From positions 186,001 to 250,000 of the forward strand of contig NZ_JAGGLR010000016.1 in the NCBI RefSeq assembly GCF_017874715.1: a DNA stretch of 64,000 bases, written 5' to 3'. The translations under genes and the position numbers were made by a program. A model generated the notes under the pieces. That model had not been told where the DNA came from. It ran no database searches and was given only the letters and a program-made list of their open reading frames with translations. The DNA comes from Streptomyces iranensis (GTDB taxonomy: Bacteria > Actinomycetota > Actinomycetes > Streptomycetales > Streptomycetaceae). Below are positions 18,473 through 26,839 of the stretch, piece after piece (within the stretch, counting starts at the first letter, position 1; each line of letters starts with the position of its first letter).

Positions 18473-19567
18473 ATGGGCGAGCCGGAGCCGGAGGCAGAAG
18501 CGGGCGGACCCCAGCGCGTCCGGCGGCGCCGGGCCACGGCGGGCGGCGGTGCGGTGATGGCCGACGTCGCCCGCCGCGCCGGGGTCTCCGGGCAGACCGT
18601 CTCCCGCGTCCTCAACGACCACCCCCGGGTCCGCCCCGAGACCCGCGAACGCGTCCGCGCCGCCATGCGCGAACTGGGCTACCGCCCGACCGCCAGCGCC
18701 CGCACCCTGGCCAGCGGCCGGAGCCGCACCCTCGGCGTGATCTCCTTCGACGCGGCCCGCTTCGGCCCGGCCGCCACCCTGGCGGGCATCAACGAGGCGG
18801 CGCAGGAGGCCGGTTACCTGGTCAGCACGATCGCGCTCACCGCCGCCGACCAGGCGGCGGTGCGGGGCGCGGTCGACCGGCTGCTCGGCCAGGGCGCGGA
18901 CGGCATCATCGCGATCGCCCCGCAGCGCTCGGTGGGCGAGGCCCTGGTCGAGGCCGACCACGGCAGGCCCATGGTCACCCTGGACAAGAGCTTCGGCGCC
19001 CGCTTCCCCGTCGTCGCGGGCGACTCCACGTCCGGCGCCCGCCAGGCCACGGAACACCTGCTGCGCCTCGGCCACCGCACCGTCCGCCATATCGCGGGCC
19101 CGGTCGGCTGGATCGCCGCCGAGGCGCGGGTGGACGGCTGGCGGGCCGCCCTGAAGGACGCGGGCGCGGAGGCGTACGAGCCCCTGTTCGGCGACTGGAG
19201 CGCGGACTCGGGCCACGACCTGGGCCGCCGCCTCGCCCACGACCCGGACGCCACGGCGGTGTTCGTCTCCAACGACCAGATGGCGGTGGGTGTCCTGCGC
19301 GCCCTCCACGAGGCGGGCCGCCGGGTCCCCGAGGACGTCAGCGTGATCGGCTACGACGACATCCCCGAGGCCGCGCATCTGCTCCCGCCGCTCACCACGG
19401 TCCGTACGGACTTCACGGAAATCGGCCGCCGCTGTCTGAGCCTGATGCTGGACCAGCTGGAGCGCACCCCCGAACCGGGGGTGCGCGTGACCATCCCCAC
19501 CGAGCTGGTCCTGCGCAAGAGCTGTGGCCACCTGTTGCGGGGCTCCGCCCGGCAGGCTCAGGGGTAG
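18473..19567 (+). CDS. LacI-family transcriptional repressor
   Basis: A 364-residue regulator with a LacI helix-turn-helix at residues ~29-48 (VMADVARRAGVSGQTVSRVLND), hinge RTLASGRSRTLGVI and a periplasmic-binding-protein-like effector domain ending in VIGYDDIPEA and LTTVRTDF. Encoded 26 bp after the beta-galactosidase gene. It most likely represses this operon through TGTTAGCGGTAACA at 15365-15378. Its 3' end overlaps the convergent response regulator by 10 bp. Confidence 0.93.
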   Translation: MGEPEPEAEAGGPQRVRRRRATAGGGAVMADVARRAGVSGQTVSRVLNDHPRVRPETRERVRAAMRELGYRPTASARTLASGRSRTLGVISFDAARFGPAATLAGINEAAQEAGYLVSTIALTAADQAAVRGAVDRLLGQGADGIIAIAPQRSVGEALVEADHGRPMVTLDKSFGARFPVVAGDSTSGARQATEHLLRLGHRTVRHIAGPVGWIAAEARVDGWRAALKDAGAEAYEPLFGDWSADSGHDLGRRLAHDPDATAVFVSNDQMAVGVLRALHEAGRRVPEDVSVIGYDDIPEAAHLLPPLTTVRTDFTEIGRRCLSLMLDQLERTPEPGVRVTIPTELVLRKSCGHLLRGSARQAQG

Positions 19568-20217
19568 AGGCCGGCCCGGAAGGTGAACGAGACGAGTTGC
19601 GCCCGATCACGTGCGCCGACCTTCGTCATGGCCCGCACCGCATGCGTCTTCACGGTGAACGGCGACACGGACATCTGGGCCGCGATCTCGTCGTTGCCGA
19701 GACCGCTCGCGATGAGAACGACCACGTCCCGTTCCCTGGGTGTCAGAGCGCCGAAGCGTCGCAGCAGTTCCTGGTCGATCACCGGGGGCGGACTGTCGGT
19801 CATATGGCCGATGAGCGCGGCCGTCGCGGCGGCCGACAGCGCACCGCCACCGCCAACGACCTCATTGATTCCGGCGACGAGTTCGGCAGGGCTCACGGTC
19901 TTGCTCAGAAAACCGTTGGCGCCCGCGCGAAGGGCGGCCAGAACGATGTCGTCCTGGTCAAAAGTGGTCAGCACGATCACCCGCAGCTTTTCGGGTGGGT
20001 GCTCTTTGCGGATCCGGCGAGTGGCCTCGACACCGTCGATGCCGGGCATCCGGATGTCCATCAGGACCAGGTCGACGGGGTGGTCGCGGAGGAACGGGAC
20101 GACCTGGAGTCCATCGGAGAGATCACCCGCGACAACGAGACTCGGATCGGGCAGAAGCATCGTTCGGATGCCCGCCCTCATGTCGTCCTGGTCGTCGACG
20201 ATCAGAATCTGCGTCAT
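19558..20217 (-). CDS. NarL/LuxR-family response regulator
   Basis: A 219-residue regulator: receiver domain (acidic pair VDDQDD, phospho-acceptor Asp in LVLMDIRMPG near residue 53, Lys in FLSKTVSP) and C-terminal LuxR helix-turn-helix (LTPRERDVVVLIASGLGNDEIAAQ). Starts within the stop codon of the kinase gene (one-base overlap), so the two are coexpressed. A candidate binding-site array lies upstream of the kinase. Confidence 0.93.
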   Translation of the reverse strand: MTQILIVDDQDDMRAGIRTMLLPDPSLVVAGDLSDGLQVVPFLRDHPVDLVLMDIRMPGIDGVEATRRIRKEHPPEKLRVIVLTTFDQDDIVLAALRAGANGFLSKTVSPAELVAGINEVVGGGGALSAAATAALIGHMTDSPPPVIDQELLRRFGALTPRERDVVVLIASGLGNDEIAAQMSVSPFTVKTHAVRAMTKVGARDRAQLVSFTFRAGLYP

Positions 20218-21398
20218 CAGACGACGGCTCCCAGGGGGCTGAACTCCGCATGGACCCGGAATCGCCCGTCGTCACTGTCGATCGTCAGCCGCCCGCTGGA
20301 GGACTCGACGCGTTCGCGCATCCCCACGAGTCCGAGTCCGCTGCCCGCGTCGGAGCCGCGGAGTGAATGACCGACGCGGTTCTCCACGGTGACGCAGATC
20401 CTGCCGTCGCGCTCGCGCACATCCACCGTCGCCGCCCCCTCTCCATGCCGGTAGGCATTCGTGAGCGCTTCTTGAACGACCCGGTAGACCGTCACACCGA
20501 CACTGGGCTCCACGAAACCGGCGGGGATGTCGATGGAGGGCTGGACGTCGAGGCCGATGCTCTCGAACGAGGCGATCAGCCCTTCCAGGCCACTGAGCGA
20601 CGGGGTCGGCCGGAGCGCCTCGTCGCCGGAGGTGTCGTCTCCCAGACGGAGGAGCGCGAGGATCCGTTGCGTTTCGACGACGACCGTGCGGGCGCTGGAC
20701 CTGGCCGAGACGAGGGCCTGCCGGGAGGCCTCGGCGCCTTCGGGCAGCCCGATCTCCGCCGCGCCGAGATGCAGGCTCAGCATCGCGACTTGGTGGCCGA
20801 TGACGTCGTGGAGGTCCCGGGCGATACGGAGCCGTTCTTCGGTCACTCGCCGGATGGCTTCGATCTCGCGGGTGGCGATGGCGCTCTCGGCCCGTTCCTC
20901 CAGAATCCACCAGTGGTCTCGATGGATGCGGAGCGCGGCCCCTGTCGCACCTCCCGCTATCGCCGAGAAGAGGGCGGCGGCTCCCACGATCGCGCCGCCG
21001 CGGAATCCTCCCAGCGTCATGAACGCCCCCAGGAAGAACGCCGCCACGATGCCGGTTCCGGCCAGCGGCTGCTTTCCCCTGAGGGTGACCGAGAACAGCA
21101 CGAGCACCGCCATCATCCACACCGACAGGGGGTCGTGACCCACCGCTGTGACGGCGAAGGATGCCGCGCTCGTCACGACCAGCCCTGCCCATGGCTTCCA
21201 CCATGAGAGGGCGACACCGCCACCGGCGAGGAATACGGAGAGGGCCGTCGGCCAGTCCGACCCTCTCAGTATCGCTGCCACGATCTGGCCGGTGAACACC
21301 AGCGCGGCCACTGAATAGGCGACTCGGTGCAGCACCTCGGGGCGACGGACCCACAGGGGCGCCGCGGGCCCGTCCTGATTGTTCTGCGCCTTGACCAT
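20217..21398 (-). CDS. Sensor histidine kinase, NarL/DesK class
   Basis: A 393-residue membrane kinase. Residues ~20-165 contain five or so membrane helices with no large sensor domain. The HisKA_3 box is LRIARDLHDVIGHQVAMLS (His near 196). An HATPase_c domain follows with N box VVQEALTNAYRHG and G box GSGLGLVGMRER. Such intramembrane-sensing kinases often respond to envelope stress or peptides. Faces the DUF308 membrane-protein gene across a 27-bp-period palindrome array. Confidence 0.92.
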   Translation of the reverse strand: MVKAQNNQDGPAAPLWVRRPEVLHRVAYSVAALVFTGQIVAAILRGSDWPTALSVFLAGGGVALSWWKPWAGLVVTSAASFAVTAVGHDPLSVWMMAVLVLFSVTLRGKQPLAGTGIVAAFFLGAFMTLGGFRGGAIVGAAALFSAIAGGATGAALRIHRDHWWILEERAESAIATREIEAIRRVTEERLRIARDLHDVIGHQVAMLSLHLGAAEIGLPEGAEASRQALVSARSSARTVVVETQRILALLRLGDDTSGDEALRPTPSLSGLEGLIASFESIGLDVQPSIDIPAGFVEPSVGVTVYRVVQEALTNAYRHGEGAATVDVRERDGRICVTVENRVGHSLRGSDAGSGLGLVGMRERVESSSGRLTIDSDDGRFRVHAEFSPLGAVV

Positions 21399-21432
21399 GG
21401 CCTGATTCTCGTTCCCGTATGCCGCGGCCGTG

Positions 21433-21540
21433 TACTTCGAACGAAGTAGACGGCGAACCTGCTTCGGCCGATGGAGACGGCAGAACTCATTCGATCGAAA
21501 TGGATGGCAGAACTACTTCGATCGAAGTACGTGGCCCGTC
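21433..21540. repeat. Four tandem 27-bp units, each starting with an operator-like palindrome
   Basis: Sixteen-base inverted repeats begin at 21433, 21460, 21487 and 21514, exactly 27 bp apart. The last, TACTTCGATCGAAGTA, is perfect; the first differs only at the centre (TACTTCGAACGAAGTA); the second and third are degenerate (TGCTTCGGCCGATGGA, TCATTCGATCGAAATG). The spacers are also related (GGCAGAAC in units 2 and 3). The array lies between the divergent kinase and DUF308 genes, so it is most likely a multi-site operator. Confidence 0.85.
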
Positions 21541-21607
21541 CCGAGGCCACTGAGACTCGTCATCGAGGCGACCGCCTCACACCATCTCGATCACAACGGG
21601 ACGCCCG

Positions 21608-22204
21608 ATGACTCAGACCACGGTAACTCCGGCCACGACCACGACGACGCCCTCCGGGCTCCGATCGCTCTACCTGATCCGGATCGTCTTCTCCCTGATC
21701 TGGGTGGCGCTCGTCTTCACGACCTCCGCCTCGCTCGTGTCGACCGACACGCCCACAGTGATCGCGGCCGTGCTGCTCATCATCTACCCCCTGTGGGACG
21801 TCGTCGCCACGCTCCTAGAGCGTCGTATGGCCGGTACCGGCTCCACGGACCGCGTCAGCACCATCAACATGGCTCTCGGCCTCGCCACCACCACCGGAAT
21901 GATCATCGCCGTCTTCTCCACCATCGGGACGGCCCTTCTCGTGTTCGGCACCTGGGCCCTCCTTTCCGGAGCGGTCCAGCTCGTCGTAGCGGTCCGGCGC
22001 CGACGCACCGTCGGCGCCCAGTGGCCCATGGTCATCAGCGGCGGACAGTCCGTACTCGCCGGTGCCACCATCGCCGCCACGTCCGCCTCGGCGACGAGCA
22101 GCCTGTCCACCGTCGCCGGATACTCAGCCTTCGGCGCCTTCTGGTTCCTTGTCTCCGTCGTCGCCCTGAGCATCCGCGGCCGACGCGTGGGGCTGGAGGC
22201 ATGA
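21608..22204 (+). CDS. DUF308 (HdeD-like) membrane protein
   Basis: A 198-residue protein with six hydrophobic helices in three hairpins, the pattern of HdeD/DUF308 proteins (LYLIRIVFSLIWVALVF near the start; VFGTWALLSGAVQLVVAVRR; FGAFWFLVSVVALSI). A Thr-rich N-terminus precedes the first helix. HdeD relatives are tied to acid or envelope stress; here the role is unknown. Divergent from the two-component operon and probably controlled through the 27-bp array. Confidence 0.8.
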   Translation: MTQTTVTPATTTTTPSGLRSLYLIRIVFSLIWVALVFTTSASLVSTDTPTVIAAVLLIIYPLWDVVATLLERRMAGTGSTDRVSTINMALGLATTTGMIIAVFSTIGTALLVFGTWALLSGAVQLVVAVRRRRTVGAQWPMVISGGQSVLAGATIAATSASATSSLSTVAGYSAFGAFWFLVSVVALSIRGRRVGLEA

Positions 22205-22235
22205 CGCCGCGCCCAGACGGAGCAATCGATGACGA

Positions 22236-22349
22236 TCAACGGCCCGCCCTTGCGTCGTCGATCGCGGCCAGCACGTCCGATGCGCCCAGGCTGGTACTGG
22301 CCTCGGCTTCGGTCCGGGCCGCGACCTCGGCGAGCGTGGGCCTGGAGGC
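22236..22349 (-). pseudogene. Orphan C-terminal fragment, in frame behind the small gene's stop
   Basis: After the stop of the small gene at 22350 the same frame stays open for 37 codons (LAEVAARTEAEASTSLGASD... to ARAGR) and ends at 22236. It has no start codon but reads like real protein, perhaps the end of an antitoxin-like or regulatory protein. It may be a remnant, or reached by readthrough. Confidence 0.4.
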
Positions 22350-22508
22350 TCACAGGTCCGCGGTGCCGCGGTGGCGCGGACAGCGGCAGGGTGGGAACTG
22401 GCTGGACCGCAGGGGTTCGAGCTTGTCCTTGACCACGACGACCACCCTGCCGAGCTCCTGCGTGACGACCGCGCCGTCCGGCGAGACCCGGTAGACGCGC
22501 ATCGTCAT
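22350..22508 (-). CDS. Small conserved-looking protein with CxCPxH tail
   Basis: A 52-residue frame starting MTMRVYRVSPDG and ending with SSQFPPCRCPRHRG. I recall similar short Streptomyces proteins beside XRE/DUF397 pairs, with a PPCxCP motif that might bind metal; this is memory, not a search. ATG 22502 is an alternative start. No clear ribosome site. Divergent from the XRE regulator. Confidence 0.5.
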   Translation of the reverse strand: MTMRVYRVSPDGAVVTQELGRVVVVVKDKLEPLRSSQFPPCRCPRHRGTADL

Positions 22509-22661
22509 CCGTGGAGCGGTGGATTCGGTGTGTGAGAACACGTTGACCTGTCTTTCCGGTCGGCCAATTACGTTGAGTGCACATACCGTTGCGTTCCGGC
22601 GCGTAGGCTGGAAAGAGGCGACACGTCCCAGCCAAGATCGCGGGACAAGAGGGGATGCACA

Positions 22662-23510
22662 ATGCCGTTCCAGCCACGCGAACTGTTTCCCGACCGCTCC
22701 GCACGCGACCTCTTCGGCGCGGAGATCCGCCGCCACCGGGAGAAGGCGGACATGTCGTTACGGCGGCTGTCCGAGGTGCTGAACTACAGCAAATCGCATC
22801 TGGCCCGGATCGAGGCGGCGGAGTCCCTGCCGTACGACGACCTTCCGGCCAAGTTGGATGCGTGCTTCGGGACGGACGGGATGTTCGCGCGGGTGTATGC
22901 GCTGGCGAAGAATGAGCCGTTCCCGGGCAAGTACCGGCGGGCCGTTGAGGTCGAGAGCCAGGCGATCGTGATTGAGGAGTACGCGTGCGCCACCATCCCC
23001 GGGCTGCTCCAGACCGCTGAACTCGCGAGGGAGTCGCTACGGATCGGACACCGCCATGCTCCGGACGCGGAAATCGAGGCGCTGGTCAAGGCCCGTCTAG
23101 ATCGGCAAACACGGCTGGACCAGCCTCATCCGCCGGAGTGTTGGTTCATCGTGGACGAAGCGGCGTTGCGTCGCCCGCCGGGAGGGCCCGAGGTGATGCG
23201 GCGTCAGATGGAGTCCTTGCTTGAGCGCGGGACGCATCCTTACGTAACCCTTCAGGTGCTGCCGTTCAGCGCGGGCCACCATGTGGAAGCGGGCAACTCG
23301 CTCGTGCTCTACACGGTGCCCGATGCGCCGATGCTGGCCTACAGGGAAGGCAGTCGTTTCGGGACGATCATCGAAGATAAGGACGTAGTTGCGAAGCTCC
23401 GGAAGAACTACGATCTGCTACGGGCCATGGCCCTCTCGCCCCGGGGCTCCGAGGCGATGATCCGAGCCGTGATGAAGGAGTGGGCCTCATGCGGATCACC
23501 CCGGACCTGA
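22662..23510 (+). CDS. XRE helix-turn-helix regulator with DUF5753 (Scr1-type) domain
   Basis: A 282-residue regulator: XRE helix-turn-helix in residues ~20-65 (LFGAEIRRHREKADMSLRRL and YSKSHLARIEAAESLP) followed by a DUF5753 sensor-like domain. Codon 33 is TTA (22758-22760), suggesting bldA control. The downstream DUF397 gene starts inside its 3' end. Such pairs are abundant in Streptomyces and act in a toxin-antitoxin-like or developmental manner in studied cases; the role here is unknown. Confidence 0.92.
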   Translation: MPFQPRELFPDRSARDLFGAEIRRHREKADMSLRRLSEVLNYSKSHLARIEAAESLPYDDLPAKLDACFGTDGMFARVYALAKNEPFPGKYRRAVEVESQAIVIEEYACATIPGLLQTAELARESLRIGHRHAPDAEIEALVKARLDRQTRLDQPHPPECWFIVDEAALRRPPGGPEVMRRQMESLLERGTHPYVTLQVLPFSAGHHVEAGNSLVLYTVPDAPMLAYREGSRFGTIIEDKDVVAKLRKNYDLLRAMALSPRGSEAMIRAVMKEWASCGSPRT

Positions 23511-23698
23511 GCACCGCCGCCTGGCGCAAGAGCAGCTACAGCAACAACGACGGTGGCATTTGCGTCGAGGTCGCCGACAACTTCCCCGGCATCGTCCCCG
23601 TACGCGACTCCAAGGACCCCGACGGGCCCGCCCTCATATTCCCGAACGGCTCGTGGAGCGAGTTCATAGCGAGCCTGAAGAAGAACGCAGACACGTGA
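23489..23698 (+). CDS. DUF397 protein
   Basis: A 69-residue protein with the family signature AAWRKSSYSNNDGGICVEVA and VRDSKDPDGPALIF. ATG 23489 follows AAGGAG by eight bases and overlaps the XRE gene by 22 bp. DUF397 proteins are the usual small partners of DUF5753 XRE regulators and may bind them. Confidence 0.92.
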   Translation: MRITPDLSTAAWRKSSYSNNDGGICVEVADNFPGIVPVRDSKDPDGPALIFPNGSWSEFIASLKKNADT

Positions 23699-24426
23699 GC
23701 CGCCTCCTCATCGTCCGCAACGCGGACCGCAGTGGGGCGGGGCGGTTGCGGCCGTGGTGGGAGGAGATGGGGCTGACGGTCGTCGAAACCGATGGCGCGT
23801 CGGCCCCCGCGTCCCCGGAAGGTTTCGACGCGGTGGTCCTGCTCGGTGGTGGCTTCCTGCCGGATGCCGACGCCTACGCGCCCTGGCTACCGGCCGAACG
23901 GGAACTCACCCGGCGCGCCATCGCCGAGGGTGTCCCGTTGCTGGGGATCTGCCTCGGGGCCCAGGTGCTCGCCGTCGCGGCGGGTGGGACAGTGCTCGGC
24001 GATCACGGTCGGCCGGAGCGGGGCTCGTGTGCCGTCCGGTTGCGGCCCGAGGCCGACACCGACGCGCTGTTCGCCGGGGTACCGCGTGAGTTCCGGGCCA
24101 TTCAGAACCATCGTGACCAGATCACCGCGCTTCCCCCCGCCGCCGTCTGGCTCGCATCGAGCGACGCCTGTCCGGTGCAGGCGTTCCGGATGGGCGAGCG
24201 GGCGTGGGGCGTGCAGTTTCATCCGGAGGTGGGGGCGGACCGCCTCGACAGCTGGGACGAAGCCGCCCTGGCCGACGCGGGCCTGGATCTGCGCGCGCTC
24301 CGAGCCGAGGCCGAGCGGGTCGAGCCGGAATCCGTGCGTACGGCGCGGCGGCTGGCGGCGAACTTCGCCGATGTAGTCCTCAGCGCAGCAGCAGCTGAAG
24401 TCCGCCCAGCACCGTCGCCGCGATGA
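23695..24426 (+). CDS. Class I glutamine amidotransferase
   Basis: A 243-residue GATase with the catalytic triad visible: Cys in LLGICLGAQ (~residue 83) and His-x-Glu in QFHPEVG. The GTG start overlaps the DUF397 stop as GTGA (23695-23698), so it is translated with the XRE/DUF397 pair, an unusual linkage. It resembles stand-alone GuaA-like or gamma-glutamyl-amine hydrolases. Its 3' end overlaps the convergent TauE gene by 47 bp. Confidence 0.88.
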   Translation: MSRLLIVRNADRSGAGRLRPWWEEMGLTVVETDGASAPASPEGFDAVVLLGGGFLPDADAYAPWLPAERELTRRAIAEGVPLLGICLGAQVLAVAAGGTVLGDHGRPERGSCAVRLRPEADTDALFAGVPREFRAIQNHRDQITALPPAAVWLASSDACPVQAFRMGERAWGVQFHPEVGADRLDSWDEAALADAGLDLRALRAEAERVEPESVRTARRLAANFADVVLSAAAAEVRPAPSPR

Positions 24427-25144
24427 CCAGTCGCTCGAAGAGCCGCTGGTTGATCCGGTCCACGCACGCCTTACCGATGTACGCACCGGGCAGCACGAAG
24501 AGCGCCAGCAGCGCGTCCAGGAGCAGGGAGCGGCCGTCGATCAGGCCGAGGCTGACGCTGAAGGGCACCTTGGCGACGTTGACGATCAGGAAGAACCAGG
24601 CCGAGGTGCCCAGGAAGCCCAGCTTCCGGAAACCGGCGGAGAGCAGGTAGAGCGACATCACGGGGCCGCCCGCGTTGGCCACCATCGTGGTGAAGCCGCC
24701 GAGCACCCCGTACGAACCGGCCTTGAGCCGTGCGCCCGCCCCGTCGGCGGCCGGGGCCTCCGGGGCCGCCGCGCGGGCGGCCGCACGGCGCCGCCATAGC
24801 GTGACCCCCGCCATCAGCAGCAGGATCGCCCCGATGGACGTCCGCACCTCCGCGTCCCCGGCCCACAGCATGAACACCGTCCCCACCACGACCCCGACCG
24901 CGACGGCTGGGAACAGCCGGAGCAGCGTCCCCCAGTGCGCGTGCCGCCGGTAGGTGCCCACGGCGAGCACATCGCCGACGATCAGCAGGGGCAGCAGCAC
25001 ACCGGTCGACTCCCGGGCCGGAAGCACGGCGGCGAAGATCGCGAGGCTGACGGTGTTGGCGCCGCTGACGGCGGTCTTCGAGAAGCCGACGAGTATGGAG
25101 GCGGCGGCGAGGGCGAGGAATTCCCAGAGGGCAAGGCTGTACAT
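24380..25144 (-). CDS. TauE/SafE-family membrane permease
   Basis: A 254-residue protein with about eight membrane helices in two repeats and family-like loops (VGFSKTAVSGANTVS; YGVLGGFTTMVANAGGPVMSLYLL). The family includes sulfite or sulfoacetate exporters and other anion permeases. Start taken at ATG 25144, directly before the first helix; the upstream extension is short and polar. Its promoter region is shared with the divergent VapB-like gene. Confidence 0.88.
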   Translation of the reverse strand: MYSLALWEFLALAAASILVGFSKTAVSGANTVSLAIFAAVLPARESTGVLLPLLIVGDVLAVGTYRRHAHWGTLLRLFPAVAVGVVVGTVFMLWAGDAEVRTSIGAILLLMAGVTLWRRRAAARAAAPEAPAADGAGARLKAGSYGVLGGFTTMVANAGGPVMSLYLLSAGFRKLGFLGTSAWFFLIVNVAKVPFSVSLGLIDGRSLLLDALLALFVLPGAYIGKACVDRINQRLFERLVIAATVLGGLQLLLR

Positions 25145-25197
25145 GCCAAGGAATTCTGCCTGGTACGGCAAACGCGGTGGGGAGTATGGTGACTGGT

Positions 25198-25473
25198 ATG
25201 GCAACGAAAAAGGTGACAGTCACCATCCCAGAGGAGCTCCTAGACGAAATCCGGGCGGACGCGGCGGAGCGCGGGCTGTCCGCGTATGTCGCCGACGCGC
25301 TACGAGTCAAGCGCGACCGCGACCGGCTCGTGGAGCTGGTGGACTGGCTACAGGAAGAGTACGGACCGGTCTCCGAGGAGGAGAGCGCTGCCGCCTTGGC
25401 CGAACTGGATGAGATCGACGCCGAACATGACCGTCGTAGGGCGCAGCACGGCGGCGTCGGGGAAGCCGCGTGA
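25198..25473 (+). CDS. Ribbon-helix-helix (CopG-like) antitoxin
   Basis: A 91-residue protein beginning with a ribbon-helix-helix motif (KKVTVTIPEELLDEIRADAA, then GLSAYVADAL) and an acidic toxin-binding C-terminus. Stop and next start overlap as GTGA. ATG 25198 is chosen; ATG 25186 and GTG 25177 are possible. By family it should neutralise the PIN toxin and repress the pair. Confidence 0.85.
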   Translation: MATKKVTVTIPEELLDEIRADAAERGLSAYVADALRVKRDRDRLVELVDWLQEEYGPVSEEESAAALAELDEIDAEHDRRRAQHGGVGEAA

Positions 25474-25889
25474 CGAAGCGGGTCCAGCAGCCCAAGCGGC
25501 TGCGCGTGTTCGTGCTCGACTCCGAAGCTCTCTCACAAGCGGTGCGCGGTGAGCGCCGCCTGATCGCTCTGCTGGATCTGGCGGCCAAGGGGGAGGTCGA
25601 GGTGGTCACCTCCCCCATGACCGTGATCGAAGCGCACGACGGCAGAATCACCGAGCGCCGGTGGGACTGGGTACTTTCTCGTCTGCAAGTAGCTGACCTG
25701 GGCAGAGATCAGGCCCGGGCCGCCCGTCGGTTGCTGGCCGACGCCGGGCTCCACGGCCACAAGTACGCCATCGACGCTGTGCTGGCCGTCGTGGCTAAGG
25801 AACAAAGGGGTCAGGTCACCGTTTTCACGTCGGACGTGGATGACTTGGAGCGGCTCCTCCCGCCAACGGTGCTCGTCCGCAAGGTCTAG
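25470..25889 (+). CDS. PIN-domain (VapC-like) ribonuclease toxin
   Basis: A 139-residue PIN-fold protein. Likely metal-binding acids are Asp in FVLDSEALS, Glu in TVIEAHDG, Asp in YAIDAVLAVVA and Asp in FTSDVDDL. The GTG start overlaps the antitoxin stop. VapC toxins cut structured RNA, often tRNA; here the target is unknown. The catalytic set looks complete, so it is probably active. Confidence 0.88.
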   Translation: MTKRVQQPKRLRVFVLDSEALSQAVRGERRLIALLDLAAKGEVEVVTSPMTVIEAHDGRITERRWDWVLSRLQVADLGRDQARAARRLLADAGLHGHKYAIDAVLAVVAKEQRGQVTVFTSDVDDLERLLPPTVLVRKV

Positions 25890-25964
25890 CGGACGTCTGG
25901 CTCATCGAGTGCGACGCCGCCCGCGGGCGGGCCCGCTGTCAGAGGGGCGCGTGATACTGGGCCC

Positions 25965-26834
25965 ATGAGCAGCCAGGAGTTCGTGCGGGCCGGGCTCGGG
26001 CGCGGGCTCGGGGGAATGGTGGTGTCCGCCGTCGGCTATCGCTCTCAGGGGATACCGCCCGCGCTGCACCGGGGGCTGCCGTCCCCCTACCTGACGCTGA
26101 TCTTCTCCCTCGACGGCCCCGTCATCGGCGGCGTCACACCCGAGCAGGCGCAGGGGCCCGACGCCGCGCGGACCGAGATCGTCGTGGGCGGTCTGCACCA
26201 ACGACCGGCGTATATCGTCCAGCCCGGGAGCGAGGCCGGGGTGCAGCTCGCGGTGCATCCGCTGGCGGCGCGCACCCTGCTGGGGCTTCCGGCCGGTGCG
26301 CTCACCTCCGATGACCTGGTCACCTCCGGGACGGCCGTGCTGGGCAAGCGGGCCGCCGACATTCACGAGCGGCTGTGTGAGCAGCGCTCGTGGGAGGACC
26401 GGTTCGCCATGCTCGGCGCATATCTACGGGAGCGCGCGGCCGAGGGCGAGGACGGGACGCCGGTGCGGAGCGAGGTCGCCGAGGCGTGGGCCTGGCTGGC
26501 CCGGCATCGGGGGGCCGGGACGCTGACGGGCCTCGCCGACCATGTGTCGCTCAGCCCGCGCCGCCTGACCAGCGTGTTCCAGGCAGAGACGGGGCTGAGC
26601 CCCAAGCAGGCGGCCCGGCTGATGCGCTTCCAGCACGCCAGGAACACGGTGGTCCGGGCCGTCGCGGCGGGCCGGGCGCCGGACCTGGCCCGGGTCGCCG
26701 CCGACTGCGGCTACTTCGACCACTCCCACCTGGTCCGCGACTTCCGTCAGTACACCGGGGTGAGCCCGACCGCCTGGCTGGCCGAAGAGTGCCGGAATAT
26801 CCAAGCCGGGGGCCATCTCTACGGCGAAGAGTAG
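25965..26834 (+). CDS. AraC-family transcriptional regulator
   Basis: A 289-residue regulator with an N-terminal cupin-like sensor part and C-terminal double helix-turn-helix (TGLADHVSLSPRRLTSVFQ; CGYFDHSHLVRDFRQYTGVSP). A GATACT -10-like element ends eight bases before the ATG, so the message may be leaderless. The VOC gene begins five bases after its stop and is probably its cotranscribed partner. Confidence 0.9.
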   Translation: MSSQEFVRAGLGRGLGGMVVSAVGYRSQGIPPALHRGLPSPYLTLIFSLDGPVIGGVTPEQAQGPDAARTEIVVGGLHQRPAYIVQPGSEAGVQLAVHPLAARTLLGLPAGALTSDDLVTSGTAVLGKRAADIHERLCEQRSWEDRFAMLGAYLRERAAEGEDGTPVRSEVAEAWAWLARHRGAGTLTGLADHVSLSPRRLTSVFQAETGLSPKQAARLMRFQHARNTVVRAVAAGRAPDLARVAADCGYFDHSHLVRDFRQYTGVSPTAWLAEECRNIQAGGHLYGEE

Positions 26835-26839
26835 ATCCC

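Noticed and set aside
21433..21540. 27-bp array considered as replication iterons or a short CRISPR
   Set aside because: No replication initiator or cas gene nearby; palindromic units between divergent genes fit operators better.
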